64,000 nt of DNA. It comes from Tretioscincus oriximinensis. Lineage: Eukaryota > Chordata > Lepidosauria > Squamata > Gymnophthalmidae. The stretch lies in contig JAJVDF010000165.1 of the NCBI GenBank assembly GCA_022410635.1, positions 786,499 through 850,498 of the forward strand, read 5' to 3'. The notes below the pieces were generated by a model. It was not told the DNA's origin, ran no database searches, and saw nothing but the letters and a program-made list of their open reading frames with translations. This document shows positions 32,621 through 45,443 of this stretch, piece by piece (the first letter of the stretch is position 1; each line of letters starts with the position of its first letter). Both the position numbers and the translations under genes were made by a program.

Positions 32621-35600
32621 GTGCAATTTTAAGTAGACATTATAGCTTAAATATGGCCTCAGTGCATCATAATAGCATTTATGGATTCAAACAATGTCAC
32701 CACTACTTGACTGGCTCAGTAGTCAAAAGTCTTCATATATGGACATCTATAAGATTTCCCCAGCATTTGTCACTATCTTGATTATCTTAATGATAATTTG
32801 GGAAGATCACTTCTCTTGAAGACAATTCTTGCCGCAAAAGGAAGCTTGACCTCTAAGAAATGGTTCTTGTTTAAGGAAAAACGTTATTTTTCCTCATATC
32901 AATTTTTTCCTTTCTTAAGGCCTCATTATCTGTAATAGCCAAAGAGCTGTCACCTTGTATGTATCATCCCAAGGCATTCTGAAAGGAAAGAAAACACAAA
33001 TTAAGAACAAGAGACAAACACCAACAACAATAGAGGTACTGCTGCCCAACTCTGCTTATGAGCTCTTGGCAGTTGATCATCTTCAAATGTCCAAATTCAC
33101 TTGTTTTAGTCATATGTGGGCTGCCATCTTTAGCTGCTTGATCCAGTTCCCACTTCCCTTTGACCATAGTGACTCCTGCTAGCTTCCTAGCAGGGACTAG
33201 AATACTTAAACAGAGTTTCTTATTGGAAGCCCCTGGAGTTTCCAAGACTATTCAGAAGAATCCCTTTGAGTACAAACTAAGCTCCTCTGAAAGACTGCAT
33301 TTGTTTTTATTGTTTTTTCTTTGGCTTTTGAGCTTTAATAAATTAATCATGTCATATAAATGTAATACACCATGACAGCCCATATGATGCATGGCTCTTG
33401 GAGTATTTAGATGTGTTGTTAAAACCCAAAGCACTACATCTTAATTTCCTTCCTTGTAATTCAGGTTGGTATTTATGCAATTTTGAAGTGATGCCATATT
33501 TATCATCATATTGTAACACCACCCCCACCCCCAAATGTGTTATATTCATGGCTGTTATCAAAAGCCCTGGAGGTGCCAGATAATTCAAAGGTGTAGCGTT
33601 TTCTTCTGGTCGAAGAATCATCAACTCTTACAAACCTCCTCCTCCTTTGGAAATAACAGCAGTTTTCTGATTTTCCTCCCATAATTTTGTCCAGAACATA
33701 AACAGAAAAGAAATGGAAAATGATAGAGACAATCATGTGACTAGTACGTCTTTGAATGGAAATGTGCCAAATATTAAAACAGACAACAATACATAGGAAT
33801 AAAATAGGAATTCTCATGGTACATCATACAATTTTATTATATCTCAGTGAGCCATCTTACTCATTAGAATAATTCTATGCTGTGCATATAATTATTATTT
33901 CTTTATTGTTTTTTTCTCCAAAGTTTTATTAAATATTAAGAAAGGGAAATCAGAGACTGACTTTTTCCAGGCCACCATGTTAGCTTGGGCTTTCAGATTA
34001 ATCAGGTGGAGCCTGATAACTGCACATATGTAGTTTTGATTATAGCCAGTAATTTAACTTGGCTGTCAGTAAAAGTCTTCCATAGACCAGTGTTTGGAGG
34101 AAAGAAAGAATTGGAAGATACATAGGAACAATTTGAGAAAACAGTATATTGAGATATCCATGCAGTGCCAGACACATCATCATTTATTATGACTATCAAC
34201 ATCATATCCATAATGATATGTAACAGCCACTCTCTCTTTTATGGAAGAAAAGATGCAAGATAAGAATGAAGAGATACAATAAAAAGGACAGTGAGAAGGC
34301 AATGCTGTGGCCTAGGTGGACATGAGACAGATGGTCAAGGGAATCATGGGCTGCATTCACGTTAGACCTTTAAAATGGAATGGAAAACGGAATTAATAGT
34401 TCCAAATGGAAAGCGAAGTGAGGGCTTAAAATGCAGCCAATGTTACCTCAGCATCCAACCCACGTTAGCATCCCCATTTCACAGTTCCAAGTGCTCAATT
34501 AATCTGTCCCACCAGAGCTGAAGTAGCCGGAAGAACCTGTTTTTCCACCAAGTGAGGGGGGCAAAGCAAGCAGCTGAGCCAGAAAGGAATGCCAAACAAA
34601 AGAGCCCCCAGCCGCTCTTCACTGAGACCCTCCCTCCCCCCCATGCCGTTTTGAAGGTCTCAGGGTGGCTACTAGTAAAAACAAAAGCAATGGAGCCAGG
34701 GGGTGGAGAGGGAGAGCTGTGTGGTTTGGGCAAAATCACTCATCTGCCTCCCTTGAGGGTCAGGATGAACTGGCTCAAAATGTTATGATCACAGCAACTC
34801 AGGCTAGGAACACCCCTTTCCCTAATAGGCTGAGTCTCCCCTAACGTCATGTTCCAGCATGAGGCTGAGACGGAACTGCCCACATACCTAAGGGCAGATA
34901 TGGAATCTGCATTGTTGGGGTACAAGTTACCTGGATGGCAAAACGGAGCAGCGACAACAGGATTTCATCAAGGAATGCACAGCAGAAACCTATGTTTTGC
35001 ACTTTGATCGACGTGGGAGCACTTTTTTTTATGGTAACAGAATCAGAACGGTGGACTTTGGGTTTGCATTCATGTGCACGTCAAGGGGTAATGCTCATGT
35101 AGCCATGGTGGCGGTGGTGGGTAATTGTTTTGTAGTTGGAATGCTCCTAAGAAGACATTATTGATGATATTTGCTCAATCCAAGTAAATGCTTCCCACTT
35201 GCTCTCATTTTATGCATTCACACAGAGAATTGTGTCTTGTTTGTAAGCAGTCGTTTGTTAACAGGAGTCTAACAATTGCCAGCCTCTAACAAGAAGGCTG
35301 CAGAGTAGTGTGCTGTGAGCATAGTTGTCTCCTGAAAGTAGCAGCATTCTGTTTACCTGCTTCTCACCACTCCCAACCATGCTAAAGTAGCAATTCCAGA
35401 AATTCAGAGACAATGTAAGTGAATACAGAATGTGACTCCATGTGAGAGAATGTCTGTGTTTGATTAAACAAACACAGCTTGAAATGATAATCAGTGCCCA
35501 AGCAGCAGTAGCCTTATTCTATTCCAGAAAGTGGTCTAAGGGTTCTGTTGTCTAGACGTCATTCAAGGCTAGCACAAGCCCTGCTGTGGCCCATGCCAGC

Positions 35601-35710
35601 ATGTGATGCCATATGGACAGTATTGCCCTTGAATCTATAATAATAATATCTGTTTTTCCATAGCACAAATACTTTTCACTCTTTATTTAATGAATATATG
35701 AAGAAACCCT
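32621..35710. other. intergenic, no named feature
   Basis: Mixed AT-rich and moderately GC-rich sequence. The more GC-rich part (34470-34930) has no CpG-island character and no exon I can support. Confidence 0.45.
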
Positions 35711-35715
35711 TATCC

Positions 35716-35763
35716 ATGATGATGATGATGATGATCATCATCATCATCATTATCATCATCATC
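35716..35763. repeat. (GAT)n/(ATC)n inverted microsatellite
   Basis: About six GAT triplets followed directly by about ten ATC triplets with one interruption. The two halves are reverse complements, so the tract can form a hairpin. Confidence 0.95.
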
Positions 35764-35784
35764 TAGCTGGACCAAAGGGTATGT

Positions 35785-36115
35785 GCGCGATGGTAGTATC
35801 ATCATTATGATGCCGCTCCACATTGCAACAGAGATTCCGTCATCCACCCAGAAAACCCCCAGGAAAAAGCTTCATTGCCCTGGAATACCTTCTTGCTGAT
35901 TCTTTTAGGAATCAGCACAAAATGTCTGCTCTCCCACTGGACGGTCTTGTGTGTGCTGTACCATTGCGAGGAGACACCAGCCAGCAAGACTGCAGAGTTG
36001 CAACTACTTGACATGTGCAGTATCATCTTCCCTATTTCTTCTTGCTAGCTCCATGCAGATTTTACAGATAGGTTTAAACGAGTGACATCCGTTTTACTCA
36101 TCATGTGGAAAGGGC
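35785..36115 (+). repeat. copy 2 of the unnamed interspersed repeat
   Basis: Shares the atcagcacaaaatgtctgct block (35911-35930), accagccagcaagactgcag and ttttactcatcatgtggaaa with the copy near 18.9 kb, in the same orientation. It ends at agggcc, next to part of a MITE-like palindrome at 36117-36185. Confidence 0.6.
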
Positions 36116-36116
36116 C

Positions 36117-36185
36117 TGAAACAGGAAAAAAACTGTTTTTTTCCTGGTTTAGTCCAATTCTTCATGATTGAAATGGATTAAACAT
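36117..36185. mobile_element. partial palindromic MITE
   Basis: ggtttagtccaattcttcat then gattgaaatggattaaac is the right half of the MITE family seen at 48808-48901. The preceding gaaaaaaactgtttttttc is its self-complementary centre. Confidence 0.45.
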
Positions 36186-36864
36186 ATGTGTCTGACTCCA
36201 GTTTGAGTCTCTTTGACCCATATCTTTTACTTTGCTAATTAGACATTCTTGCTTGTGAAACTGTGGCTGCTAAATAATGAGGTGTAAGAGAAGGTGGTGG
36301 TTTTATGGATTGTGCCAGAGGCTCAAAAAAATCTCCCTCGTGCCTTTTAAATGATTGGCCCAGACTTCTTATCTGTTACCTCAGTTACTTCATTATCTAT
36401 TTAAAATAGTTTTTAAAGCTTGGTGCACGGTAGCCTTAGCTTCACATTTGCATTGCCATAGAAACAATCTTCTTCCTTTTGGTGTAGCTCTTCTTTGCAC
36501 GTCCTTCTGTTTTCTGTTCATTTACTCCCCACCTTGCTTGTTATTATACTGTTGCGATTCCCCAAGCCCTTTTTGTTGTGCTGCCACAGCAAACATTTCC
36601 TCCCAAATCCTATTCCATTTATAGCCGTTATCTCTATAACTGTCAGAATCCCCTAGTGATGATGCTCCTACTGTTCAGTTGAAACAGGAAATGGATGAAT
36701 TGTGCAAACAGTTTTTACTCTTGTCAAAAAGGATGCCATTCTTTTTTCTTTTAAAAATATTTTCTGAGGTAATGAGTGCCACTACGAAATGGAAAAATTG
36801 CTGCCCTTCTCTGGGGAATTTGGCGTTTATGCATTGGGCTTATTTTGATATATCTTGGAACAGG

Positions 36865-36988
<124 letters not shown>

Positions 36989-38000
36989 GTTCCAAGGAAC
37001 AATGGTTATATAAAGGCAAGTACCATATAGGTAGTAGTAGGAAACAGAATGATAATGACTCTGTTCAAACCAGTGATATGACCATAGATGGAATGTGGTC
37101 CCGTATCTTTGCAAGGATATAGTGAAATTGGAAAAGATTATACTAAAACAATAGGGAATAATGTTCCTGATGAGAAAATATTGAAAAGAGCTGGGGTGTC
37201 TGTGTGTTAATCTAGCAAGAAGATGACAGAAGCTGCATCCATATGTGATTTGTCTCACACTACAAGAGCTTGATAGGGAAAATTTGCATCACGTCATTGT
37301 GGGGATCTAGCAATAGCAGTGCTAGTATATTTCTTGCTGATATATTTATACAGCGTTTGTAGCACAATGTCCTGTCTTTGCACAGTTTAGATAACATTTG
37401 CAAAAACAACAATGACAATTTAAAAAGCCCACTTGCAGATTTGCAACACTTAAAAGAGAGTGCTTCCCCTTGAATATCCCTTTCTGGCAACAGAAGGTGC
37501 CATCAATGACATAAGGGATACAGAACAGCTAATCAAAAACTAGGACACTCTGCAGGGTTTCCTGGGAAATGTGGGCAGATTTTTAGGATTTAGTGTTATG
37601 TAATGAAATAGTGCTACAAAATCTGAATACATCCAGAGAGAGAATGCAATAGAAACAAATATTATGACCTGTATGGTCACAAATGAACGTAAAATGGATT
37701 CTGGAGAAAGCAACTAAAAATATCAGAACAAAGTACATTTGATTTTTTCACCCTTTCTAAATTAGGGCTAACATAGGTCTGCCATTGCCTCCACTAGCAC
37801 ATGAATGGAAGGAGCCTATTTAAAGATATATTCCAAAACAAAGCCTATTCAGAAAGGGATATTGATCACAACAAAACCTTTAAGGAAGATGAGTATTCCA
37901 GAGCACCTGACTGTACTGAAGATGAGCCATTTTCCTGGCCAAGAGACAATATACCGAGTATGGAGAGACAGCTTAGTTTCCAAATGAAAAGCAAGTAAGA
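36989..38000. other. intergenic, no named feature
   Basis: A 65-codon open stretch at 37801-37998 has no recognisable domain. Nothing else can be supported. Confidence 0.4.
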
Positions 38001-38200
38001 CAAGTGTATATACTCCCACCATATCTATTTAATGTGTATGCAATATACGGTATAATGCAAAAAACTGATTGGAAGAAGATGAGTGCAGCTTTAAGATAAG
38101 TGGAAAAAACATTAACAGCCTTGGATATGCAGATACCATTCCATTAGTAGAAATGGGGGAAGATTTCAGAGCCTTACTAGCCAGAGTTTAAAGAAGAAAG
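38001..38200 (+). pseudogene. RTE/BovB LINE reverse-transcriptase fragment
   Basis: Translation shows a decayed G-ILSPYLFN-type block and then ISGKNINSLGYADTIPLVE and ALLARVK. This corresponds to the NI-NLRYADDT.L-AE catalytic block of RTE/BovB reverse transcriptases; the second aspartate of YADD is lost (YADT). No endonuclease part is found. Confidence 0.75.
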
Positions 38201-38394
38201 TGAAAAGATGGGTTTTCAGATTCTTTTTGCACAAGCTGGTTTATGCATTTGAAGACGCTCACTGTTCCACATTGCATAAAAATAGTGGTAATGCACGCAA
38301 GATATGTAGTAACAACTCCCTATAGAACATTATTATAGAGTACTTTTTCTGTTCTATATGTGTAGTAAACCACTAAAAATGGATTAGCAATTTT

Positions 38395-38455
38395 ATTCAT
38401 TTATTTGCACTTCTATACTGCCCTATACCTGAAGGACTTGGGACAGAATAAAAAC
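38395..38455 (-). mobile_element. L2-type 3' tail
   Basis: tcatttatttgcacttctat then actgccctatacctgaagga: the inverted tail of an L2-type element. Confidence 0.65.
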
Positions 38456-40600
38456 AGAATTAACATGCTAAACCACAGTGCCCAAAAGTAGAGAGAGCTT
38501 TAAAAAAGAAATAAATAGGTGCATTACCGTTCGTGGTCATCGGCATGGTCAGAGCGTAATTAGACTTTTGCAGCAACAGGTTGCTTTGCAACATCAGGAG
38601 CAGCAAGTACATGGAATACCTACCTTCCTTCAAAGCTTTGCTGTACACAAATAGATTCAGAGCTGTCCACAAAGGAGTGCGAAATCTCAGATAATGCCCA
38701 CAAAACTGCACTTCGAAGGTAGTAATGACAAGAACTTTAATGTAATGCGTGATTATGTGCCAAATGCAACAAGAGTTGGACACACATCATTTCACTTCTA
38801 ATGTGGATCTAGCTGCTGAATGCAGGTGTGCTTGGCTAAAAAGCATTAACTAATGTGCTCTAATATAGATATATGCAAAAAAGAACCTAAGGCCAAATCA
38901 TAAAGAAATAACAATCACGTCAATGGGAAAATCACCTAATTTCTACCTAGATGTGAAGCTCTGAAACAATGGATGAATTTTGTTTCCTGGGATCATCATG
39001 GATTATTTAAGGGTATAGCACACTCTTAGGAAACATGCCAAAGGTTGGTACCAAAAAAATCAATAATGAAAAATTTAGATTGCAATCATATGTGATGTTT
39101 AAGTCGGTACATGGTGTCTTTTCACTGTGCAATTCCTGATGGACTTGGATCGTGCAACATGCAGGGAAAGCTTTCAGTAATAAATGTTTCTGAAAGTCAT
39201 GCCAAACAGTGTTATTCTTCCCCAGCTGCAGTAAGAAAAATATCTTATGGTGAGTTGTAGATTATCAGGTAACTAACAGCATATGAATGATGCATTGATA
39301 TAAATTGGGGTTTTATTAGCAAAACACACCTGGGCAGTTGGTAAGATGCACATCAGAAGACAAAACAACACAGTGCAAGACAAAGCATACATAAGTGACC
39401 TTATTTACCATAGGTGTAATTTTATAGCTAGAAACAGACTTCTCTATGCTCGTAACTCCTCCTTTCCTACCAGCATACCTTTAACTGTGGAATCATTCAA
39501 ACAATATGTGACCAAAGGACAAATCTTGCTTCCCTAATTGCGTTATTGTCATTATTACTGTATTACGATTATATTTATACCCATCTTCCCTCCAAAATGA
39601 AGGATTTCAATTTAAAAAAAATAGTGTCATACAAAAGCAATTCTCTTGAATAATGCATAAGATGCCAGAGGGTTTCCAAACTTACAAGCTTCATTTTCAA
39701 TGCAAAAAGCAACAAAACCCAGGAAAATTGGGGGATGACTGTTTGTTGAGCCTTGTATAGGCAACAGAAAAAGGCTACAAATCCAATTTTTCTCATTTCA
39801 CTGTTCCTGAAAGCTCTGTAGTAAGTTTACAGGTCTTGACTCTTTAAGTGTCCTTCATTCAGAATGTGTTTGGCCTCTTTCTGGCTCTTCAGTCTGAACA
39901 CAATTCAGCAGCTGGGTTTTCCTTTCCTACTGCAGGGACATCCACGTATGATAATCTGTTTAGAGTATACAGTTATTAAGATCAACTGAAACACTAAGTC
40001 CATATGACAGTTTTATCTTTTCTGGGCCAATTTCTACTATGTATGAATATAGATGTCAGATTTAGTGAATGATGACAATGTCTAACCCATATACCCTGTA
40101 GGTGCCAGAAGGGATTTTCAAGAACAACTGAATACTAGGCAAAAGAAGAGAAAGCCATTTTTAATGGTGACATGGGATATGAGTTACTCTGCAGATACTC
40201 CTAGGATGTGATAAATCACAACAGCAGTGAGCCTCAATGCCCCCTCATTCTCCAGTGGAGTCAAGAAGAAGAATCCAGATGTCTTTGCTTTCATTTTACT
40301 GGTAGATTAATCAAGGTGGCAGCTTCTGCACATCCACCTACAGTGTGTAATGTGGAGATTTATGTAGCATCTTGGACCTTTCACATCTTGGATGAGGCCA
40401 ACCATAGTCTTCACTAGCATGCAGATGACAGATTCCTGTTTTGAAATGAAATCCATACTAAGACCAGATGCTGAAAAAATTATTCACAGAAAAGGTTAGA
40501 TAGAACTATCCACCTGGTTGACTAATTAACTAAATGATAAAGCTCAAAAAGTAGTTCAGATCATATGTACAACTAGTTTCATTCTGCAACATGTTCTTTT
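38456..40600. other. intergenic, no named feature
   Basis: AT-rich with chance frames. A frame at 39360-39537 reads faintly like an L2 pol end but lacks a diagnostic block, so I do not call it. Confidence 0.4.
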
Positions 40601-40621
40601 TTTAAAAGCCATTTTTTCACA

Positions 40622-40830
40622 AGAGGGCTTGTAGCACTTGGAGACTAATAGGAGAAAAGTAGGCACCATGAGCTTTTTTAGACACGTCTACTTCTTCAGA
40701 TCTATTTAAAGAAGTAGACATCACTACAATAGCTGATGCCACCTACTTCTGTTAGTCTTTAAATGCTAGAAGCTTCCTTGCTGGACTTTCTAACTAAAAC
40801 TAACATGGCTACTTCTGTGAAATCGACTAT
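40622..40830 (+). mobile_element. hairpin repeat family, copy 1 (possible Penelope-like element end)
   Basis: Two inverted arms (ttctttttagacacgtctac-like on the left, a gaagtagacatcactac arm on the right) and a right end with tgctggactttctaactaaa and taacatggctacttctgtga. Flanks cattttttcaca (40610-40621) and catttcttcaca (40831-40842) match at 11 of 12 bases. The arms have diverged. Confidence 0.55.
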
Positions 40831-40865
40831 CATTTCTTCACAGTCATTTTTTAAAATTAATACAC

Positions 40866-41285
40866 TTAAGAACTTAAGATTAGCCCTGCTGAATGGGGCC
40901 AGAGCCCATCAAATCCAGCATTCTGTCTCAGACAGTGGCCCACCAATTGTATCTGGGCAACTGAAGAAGGCGAAATGCTCACCTGTTCTTGATTCCCTCA
41001 AATGGTACTTCAGGAGTACAGCCTGTTGCTCCATCTCAGAGGCAGCATCAAGAGCTCCATCCTAGTAGCTGTTTATATCCTTGGCACCCATGAACTTGTC
41101 TAATTCTGTTTTACAGCTGTCCAGACTGGTAGCTATCACCATCTCTTCTGGAAGTAAATTCCACAAACCAACAGCACTCTGGGTGCAAAAATACTTTCCC
41201 TTGTCTGTCCAACTCTTCTTCCTATCAGTTTCAAGGAATGCCCCCTGGTCCTAGTATTGTGTGACAGAGAAAATATTTTCTCTTT
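40866..41285 (-). mobile_element. CR1 LINE 3' UTR and RT C-terminal end
   Basis: Runs from the UTR end (aacttaagattagccctgct) through cctgttgctccatctcagag to pol codons (ggaatgccccctggtcctag, then gtgtgacagagaaaat) at the right. It is moderately diverged. Confidence 0.85.
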
Positions 41286-42319
41286 TCACTTCTGGATCAC
41301 AAGCACACACGACTAAACAGTTTATATTATCATTTTGTGCAGGAGGGAAGGTTATGCAAATATTTTTATTGCAAATGTGTTCTTTCAAAAGTATTTGGCA
41401 GCAGACAGTTCCCACTGTAGAACCATTCATGGAATACCGCTGGATGCTATTCCATCTCCATGTGCAGCCTGGATCCACAGTGAGGCAGCTAGGATGAGCA
41501 GCTTGCTTTAGTGATTGCTTGCTCCCTCACTTCCAGCTTGATGTTGCAAATAATGGAGACACGGTGTCCTGACAGCCTGTGGAGGTGTCTGAAAAAATAA
41601 GCTGAGATACAGCCATAGTTTTTAGTGGATATCTCCAAGAAAAAAATACATTGAGGAAAAGGCTCTATGCCAGATCAGTACAGTTGCCTGAATTGTCCAT
41701 CTACAATATTCAGACCAGCTGTGCAGTTTTGAAGTTAATTTCCATCAGCAGAAGATAAGATTTTACTGGCTAACACAACTGGATGTTTTTTACTCTTTTG
41801 GAAGAAGGCCTTATTCTGTCCCAGGAAGCGGTGTAAGGGACCAACTGTTGACATGCCATTCTGGTATAGCAGAGGTGACCTCTCCCAGAAAAGCATTAGC
41901 ACGGTTCTTGGTCTCTTCCTAGAACCAAGCACCTAGAAGACAGCAAACACATGTCTAGTTCATCCATTGTAATTGAAGCTGGGGTCTTCTATAAGAACCC
42001 TGTGACTTTTTGTCACTGAAATGTGATTTTTTTTTCTTTTTCAAGTTTGTAGCACTCCAAGCTGTGTGATGGAAATCCATAATTGATGCCCAGCCTGGCC
42101 ATATGGAGCAGTTCCAAATGGGCTGTAAAATATACACAATGGACCCAATAATGTGCAGCAAAATAGCTATGCCTCACAGTATTTCTTTTCCCTAAATTAA
42201 CTACATCCTCTCTTTTGGGAGGATGTCAAAGTGGGAACAGCGTTTTATGTTTCATTGCTTTGTGACTCTGTTCTGAAGGACAGTATAAAATTGCTTTAAC
42301 AAACAAGCAAAGAATGGAT

Positions 42320-42600
42320 GAAAGAAAGCGAATAACAAGGAAATTTTCTCTGTGGAGCTCTTGTTTTAATTAGGCTATAAGAGCGCACTGAAAAAAATAG
42401 CTACCACTTTCATCTGATTGGTTCATCTAATAATAATAAAGAGGATGGAGAAACATTTCCTGTTTGTAGTTTGATCAATAGCTTGAGAATTTTCTGGCAG
42501 ACAAAAGCTGCATTTACAGAGAGGTGCTAAAAAGGCTTCTCTGTCTTAAACAATTTGCATCAGCCACATTTCATTTGATGTGAATGTCAGGTACCAAAGC
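42320..42600. promoter_or_regulatory. repeat-free stretch with octamer and homeodomain-type motifs (candidate enhancer)
   Basis: Contains ttttaattaggc (42364-42375), a gattggttcatc stretch, and caatttgcat (42551-42560), which holds a perfect octamer ATGCAAAT on the minus strand overlapping a SOX-type ATTGTT. No repeat is visible in it. Conservation cannot be judged here. Confidence 0.2.
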
Positions 42601-42980
42601 AAGGTGGGTATCAATGCATGTTCCATTATGGTCTCCATGCCCTTATTTTCCCTTTTTTAGGGGCAAGCAAAATGAAACAGAACAGTTTTGTGGGGAATAT
42701 TAGCATCATTGGCACTTCATAAGGCAGGGAAAAAGGACCCAGCAGGGAACTTTCAGCTATGGTCATCCTATAGATAAAATTTCACAGTCCACAAGGTAGA
42801 TGAATTCTTTTCAAGTACACAGTAGTTTCCAAGAATATTCAAGACTTTGTTTTTCCCCAAATGAGCCCTCTGCAGTCTCTCAAGCACCATTTGTTCTTAT
42901 GATGTGTCTAATCTAATATCATTTCAGACTCCATTCTTGAAATTATGGCCCTGTTTGGACAAGATAAATAACATAGTTTA

Positions 42981-43190
42981 ATCCAGCAAAGGAGCTAGTA
43001 GCACTTTGAGACTCACTTGAGAAAAGTGGGTACCATAAGCTTTTGTTGACACGTCAACTTCTTCAGATGCAGTTTCAGTAGACGTGTCTATGAATGCTTA
43101 GGCCACCCACTTTACTCAAGTTAGTCTCAAAGTGCTACTAGCTCCTTTGCTGGACTTTCTACTAGACTAACATGGCTATTTCTCTGAAAT
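42981..43190 (+). mobile_element. hairpin repeat family, copy 2 (possible Penelope-like element end)
   Basis: Begins tccagcaaaggagctagtag and ends with its inverted counterpart ctactagctcctttgctgga plus an extra tail ending in ggctatttctctgaaat. The 12-bp repeats taacatagttta at 42969-42980 and 43191-43202 are identical. The left arm is shorter than the right, as in a 5'-truncated copy. Confidence 0.65.
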
Positions 43191-43976
43191 TAACATAGTT
43201 TAGGAATCTCTACAAGTTTCTGTTCTCATCCAAACCCACATTTTATTTTCTCGTCTTTAATTTGGATTTTGAATTTTTGTGCTATCACCTATAGGGTACT
43301 TTGGAGCCCTTTTCTTTTAATATATATGGATCAAATAACAGTCTCTGATCCATACATTGCAACAGGTAATATGTTGCAATAGATTCCTTTCAACACATAC
43401 TATAGACACATGGAGTAAAATAAGCTACGTATATATAGGGGGGCGAATCACAGGACTTTTCCCACTGGATTTTACACTGGGATACAATCTGAAATAAGGT
43501 CTGGTGCAACCTCCTCTGTGTGAGTTTACTGACTTGTGCACAATGACTCCTCCAACACATTAACGTAAGGGAAGGAGAATTTTATGAGCAGAGAATTTAT
43601 ATAAGTCCAAGCATTATGAGAAAACCAGGTCTTACACTACAAAATTTTGCTTTGAGGAAGCTTTTTTTTTTTTTTGCACGTTTCCTGAGCGGTGTGATAA
43701 AAGATGATTTAGTTTTAAAATATTCATGTTTCCTCTTCCAAGGTACCAGTCAGCATCTTTTGTGTATTAAGCTGCAGCATTTTCTGCTTTTTTATACACA
43801 CTCAGGTCAACTGTTCCACCAACTGCGTAAGTGACCTGCCTGACTTATTAGGTGTCATTGACTTTTTTATATTGGACATAGCCAAGACACAAGAGCTTTA
43901 CCATGGCTAAAATGACAGAAGATCTGATTTTAAGAAATATAGCCATGTACATGCTATATCTGTTAAAGATCTATAA

Positions 43977-44450
43977 GAACATAAGAACATAAGAAGAGCC
44001 ATACGGGATCAGGCCACAGCCCATCTAGTCCAGTATACTGTCTCACACAGAGGACTACCAGATGCACCTGGGCAGTCCGAACAGAGGAAAGCAAAATATG
44101 CTCCTGTTCATGACTCCCTGCAAATAGTATTTCAGGAGTCCTGACTGTTGCTCCATCCCACAGGCAACATCCAGACATCCATCCTAGTATCCATTTATAC
44201 CCTTGGTGTCCATAAACCTGTCTAGTCCTGTCTTGAAACTATCCAAGCTGTTAGCTACCACTACCCCTTCAGGAAGTAAATTCCACAGGCCGATGACCCT
44301 CTGGGGGAAAAATACTTTCCTTTGTCTGTTCTCACTTTTCTACCCATCAGTTTCAAGGAGTGCCCTCTGGTCCTTGTATTATGTGATAGAGAAAACATTT
44401 TTTCTCTATTCGCCCTATCCATCCCAAGCATGATTTTTTGTACACTTCAA
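43977..44450 (-). mobile_element. CR1 LINE 3' UTR and RT C-terminal end
   Basis: Starts with three repeats of the aagaacat unit, the inverted terminal repeat, then UTR blocks, then from about 44225 pol codons equivalent to LWNSLPEE-VVASSLD and the EVYKI-HG region. It ends at a cttcaatca block against the SINE that follows. Confidence 0.9.
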
Positions 44451-44645
44451 TCAGCCAGTTTTGTGTAGTGGTTAGATTGTTGGACTCCTACCTGGTAGTT
44501 TCCCAGTTCAATTCCACACTCCCCCATGAAGCCAGCTGCGTGATCTTGAGCCAGTCACAGTTCTTTAGATCACTCTCAGCCTCACCTACTTCACAGGGTG
44601 TCTGTGTGGAGTATGTTGGTGAAAAGGCATTATAAATAAAGGTGG
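44451..44645 (+). mobile_element. Sauria-type tRNA-derived SINE
   Basis: Head cagccagttttgtgtagtgg then ttagattgttggactc (A box) and cccagttcaattccac (B box), body tgaagccagctgcgtgatct and a tcacctacttcacagggtgt block, and a tail of gcattataaataaa. It is full length or nearly so. Such SINEs are typical of lizards and snakes and depend on BovB LINEs for movement. Confidence 0.88.
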
Positions 44646-45224
44646 TTATTGTTACATCCTTCCTTTGTTTGCACTTGGTGGACTAATAGGAGTAATTACA
44701 TATTTTCCCGCTATCTGCACCCAACTTAATGAGGCTAACCTTCATCTCAGATGTTGATCACTTTAAATACTTTCTCAAATGCTCAGCTGCTGCACTGTGC
44801 TTAGTGATATTCCCTTCAGGGGTGTTGATGAAAAGCCAAGCGAAAAAATTCCCTTTTCTAGCAATGGAGTTACTAATAGAAGGTGGTTTTTTTTAAAAAA
44901 CTAAACCTTTATAGGCTCGCTGAAGAACATACATTAGGGCTTCCACCTCAGCTTAATATTTGTATTTACATTCAATAATTCTTGCGTATTAGTTGAGCTT
45001 AATTATCCTATTCAAAACCAGTCAATGGCATACTCTTGTCTACATTAAAGGACAGTTGATGCATTTTGAATTAACTAGCATGTGAACTCTACAGCCTCTG
45101 AGCTGCACACGTTATGGGAACAATGATATCAATGATAGCTACTAGAATGGATGCCGAAGCACCCCCTCTGAATTGGGGAAGTAGACAAAAGGCAATATGG
45201 CAATTGCAGGGTGTCCAGAGCAGA

Positions 45225-45345
45225 TGAAGGTGTTGGCTACATCTTCTGCTTGCAATGTTCAGAAGCAACTGGTAGATAACTATGCGAGGCAGGATGCTAA
45301 ACTAGATGGCCCATAGACTGATCCAGGATTTCTTATATGTTTCTG
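45225..45345 (+). mobile_element. CR1 LINE 3' UTR piece, old
   Basis: gcaactggtagataactatg, then caggatgctaaactagatgg and gactgatccaggatttctta before a decayed ATGTTTCTG end. It matches the sense UTR end seen at 8170-8230. Confidence 0.7.
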
Positions 45346-45443
45346 TTCATATTCATTCAAAGTCAAAAAGTCACCTCTAATGGAAAAAAAAATCAGTTGA
45401 TGCTGCTGCCATCAGAATCACATGTTCCAACACATGTTTTCAC

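Noticed and set aside
34470..34930. GC-richer stretch considered as a promoter or CpG island
   Set aside because: CpG is scarce and no first exon or core promoter could be supported.
39346..39537. 63-codon frame faintly like an L2 pol end
   Set aside because: The diagnostic WNSLP-type block is absent, so the resemblance is too weak.
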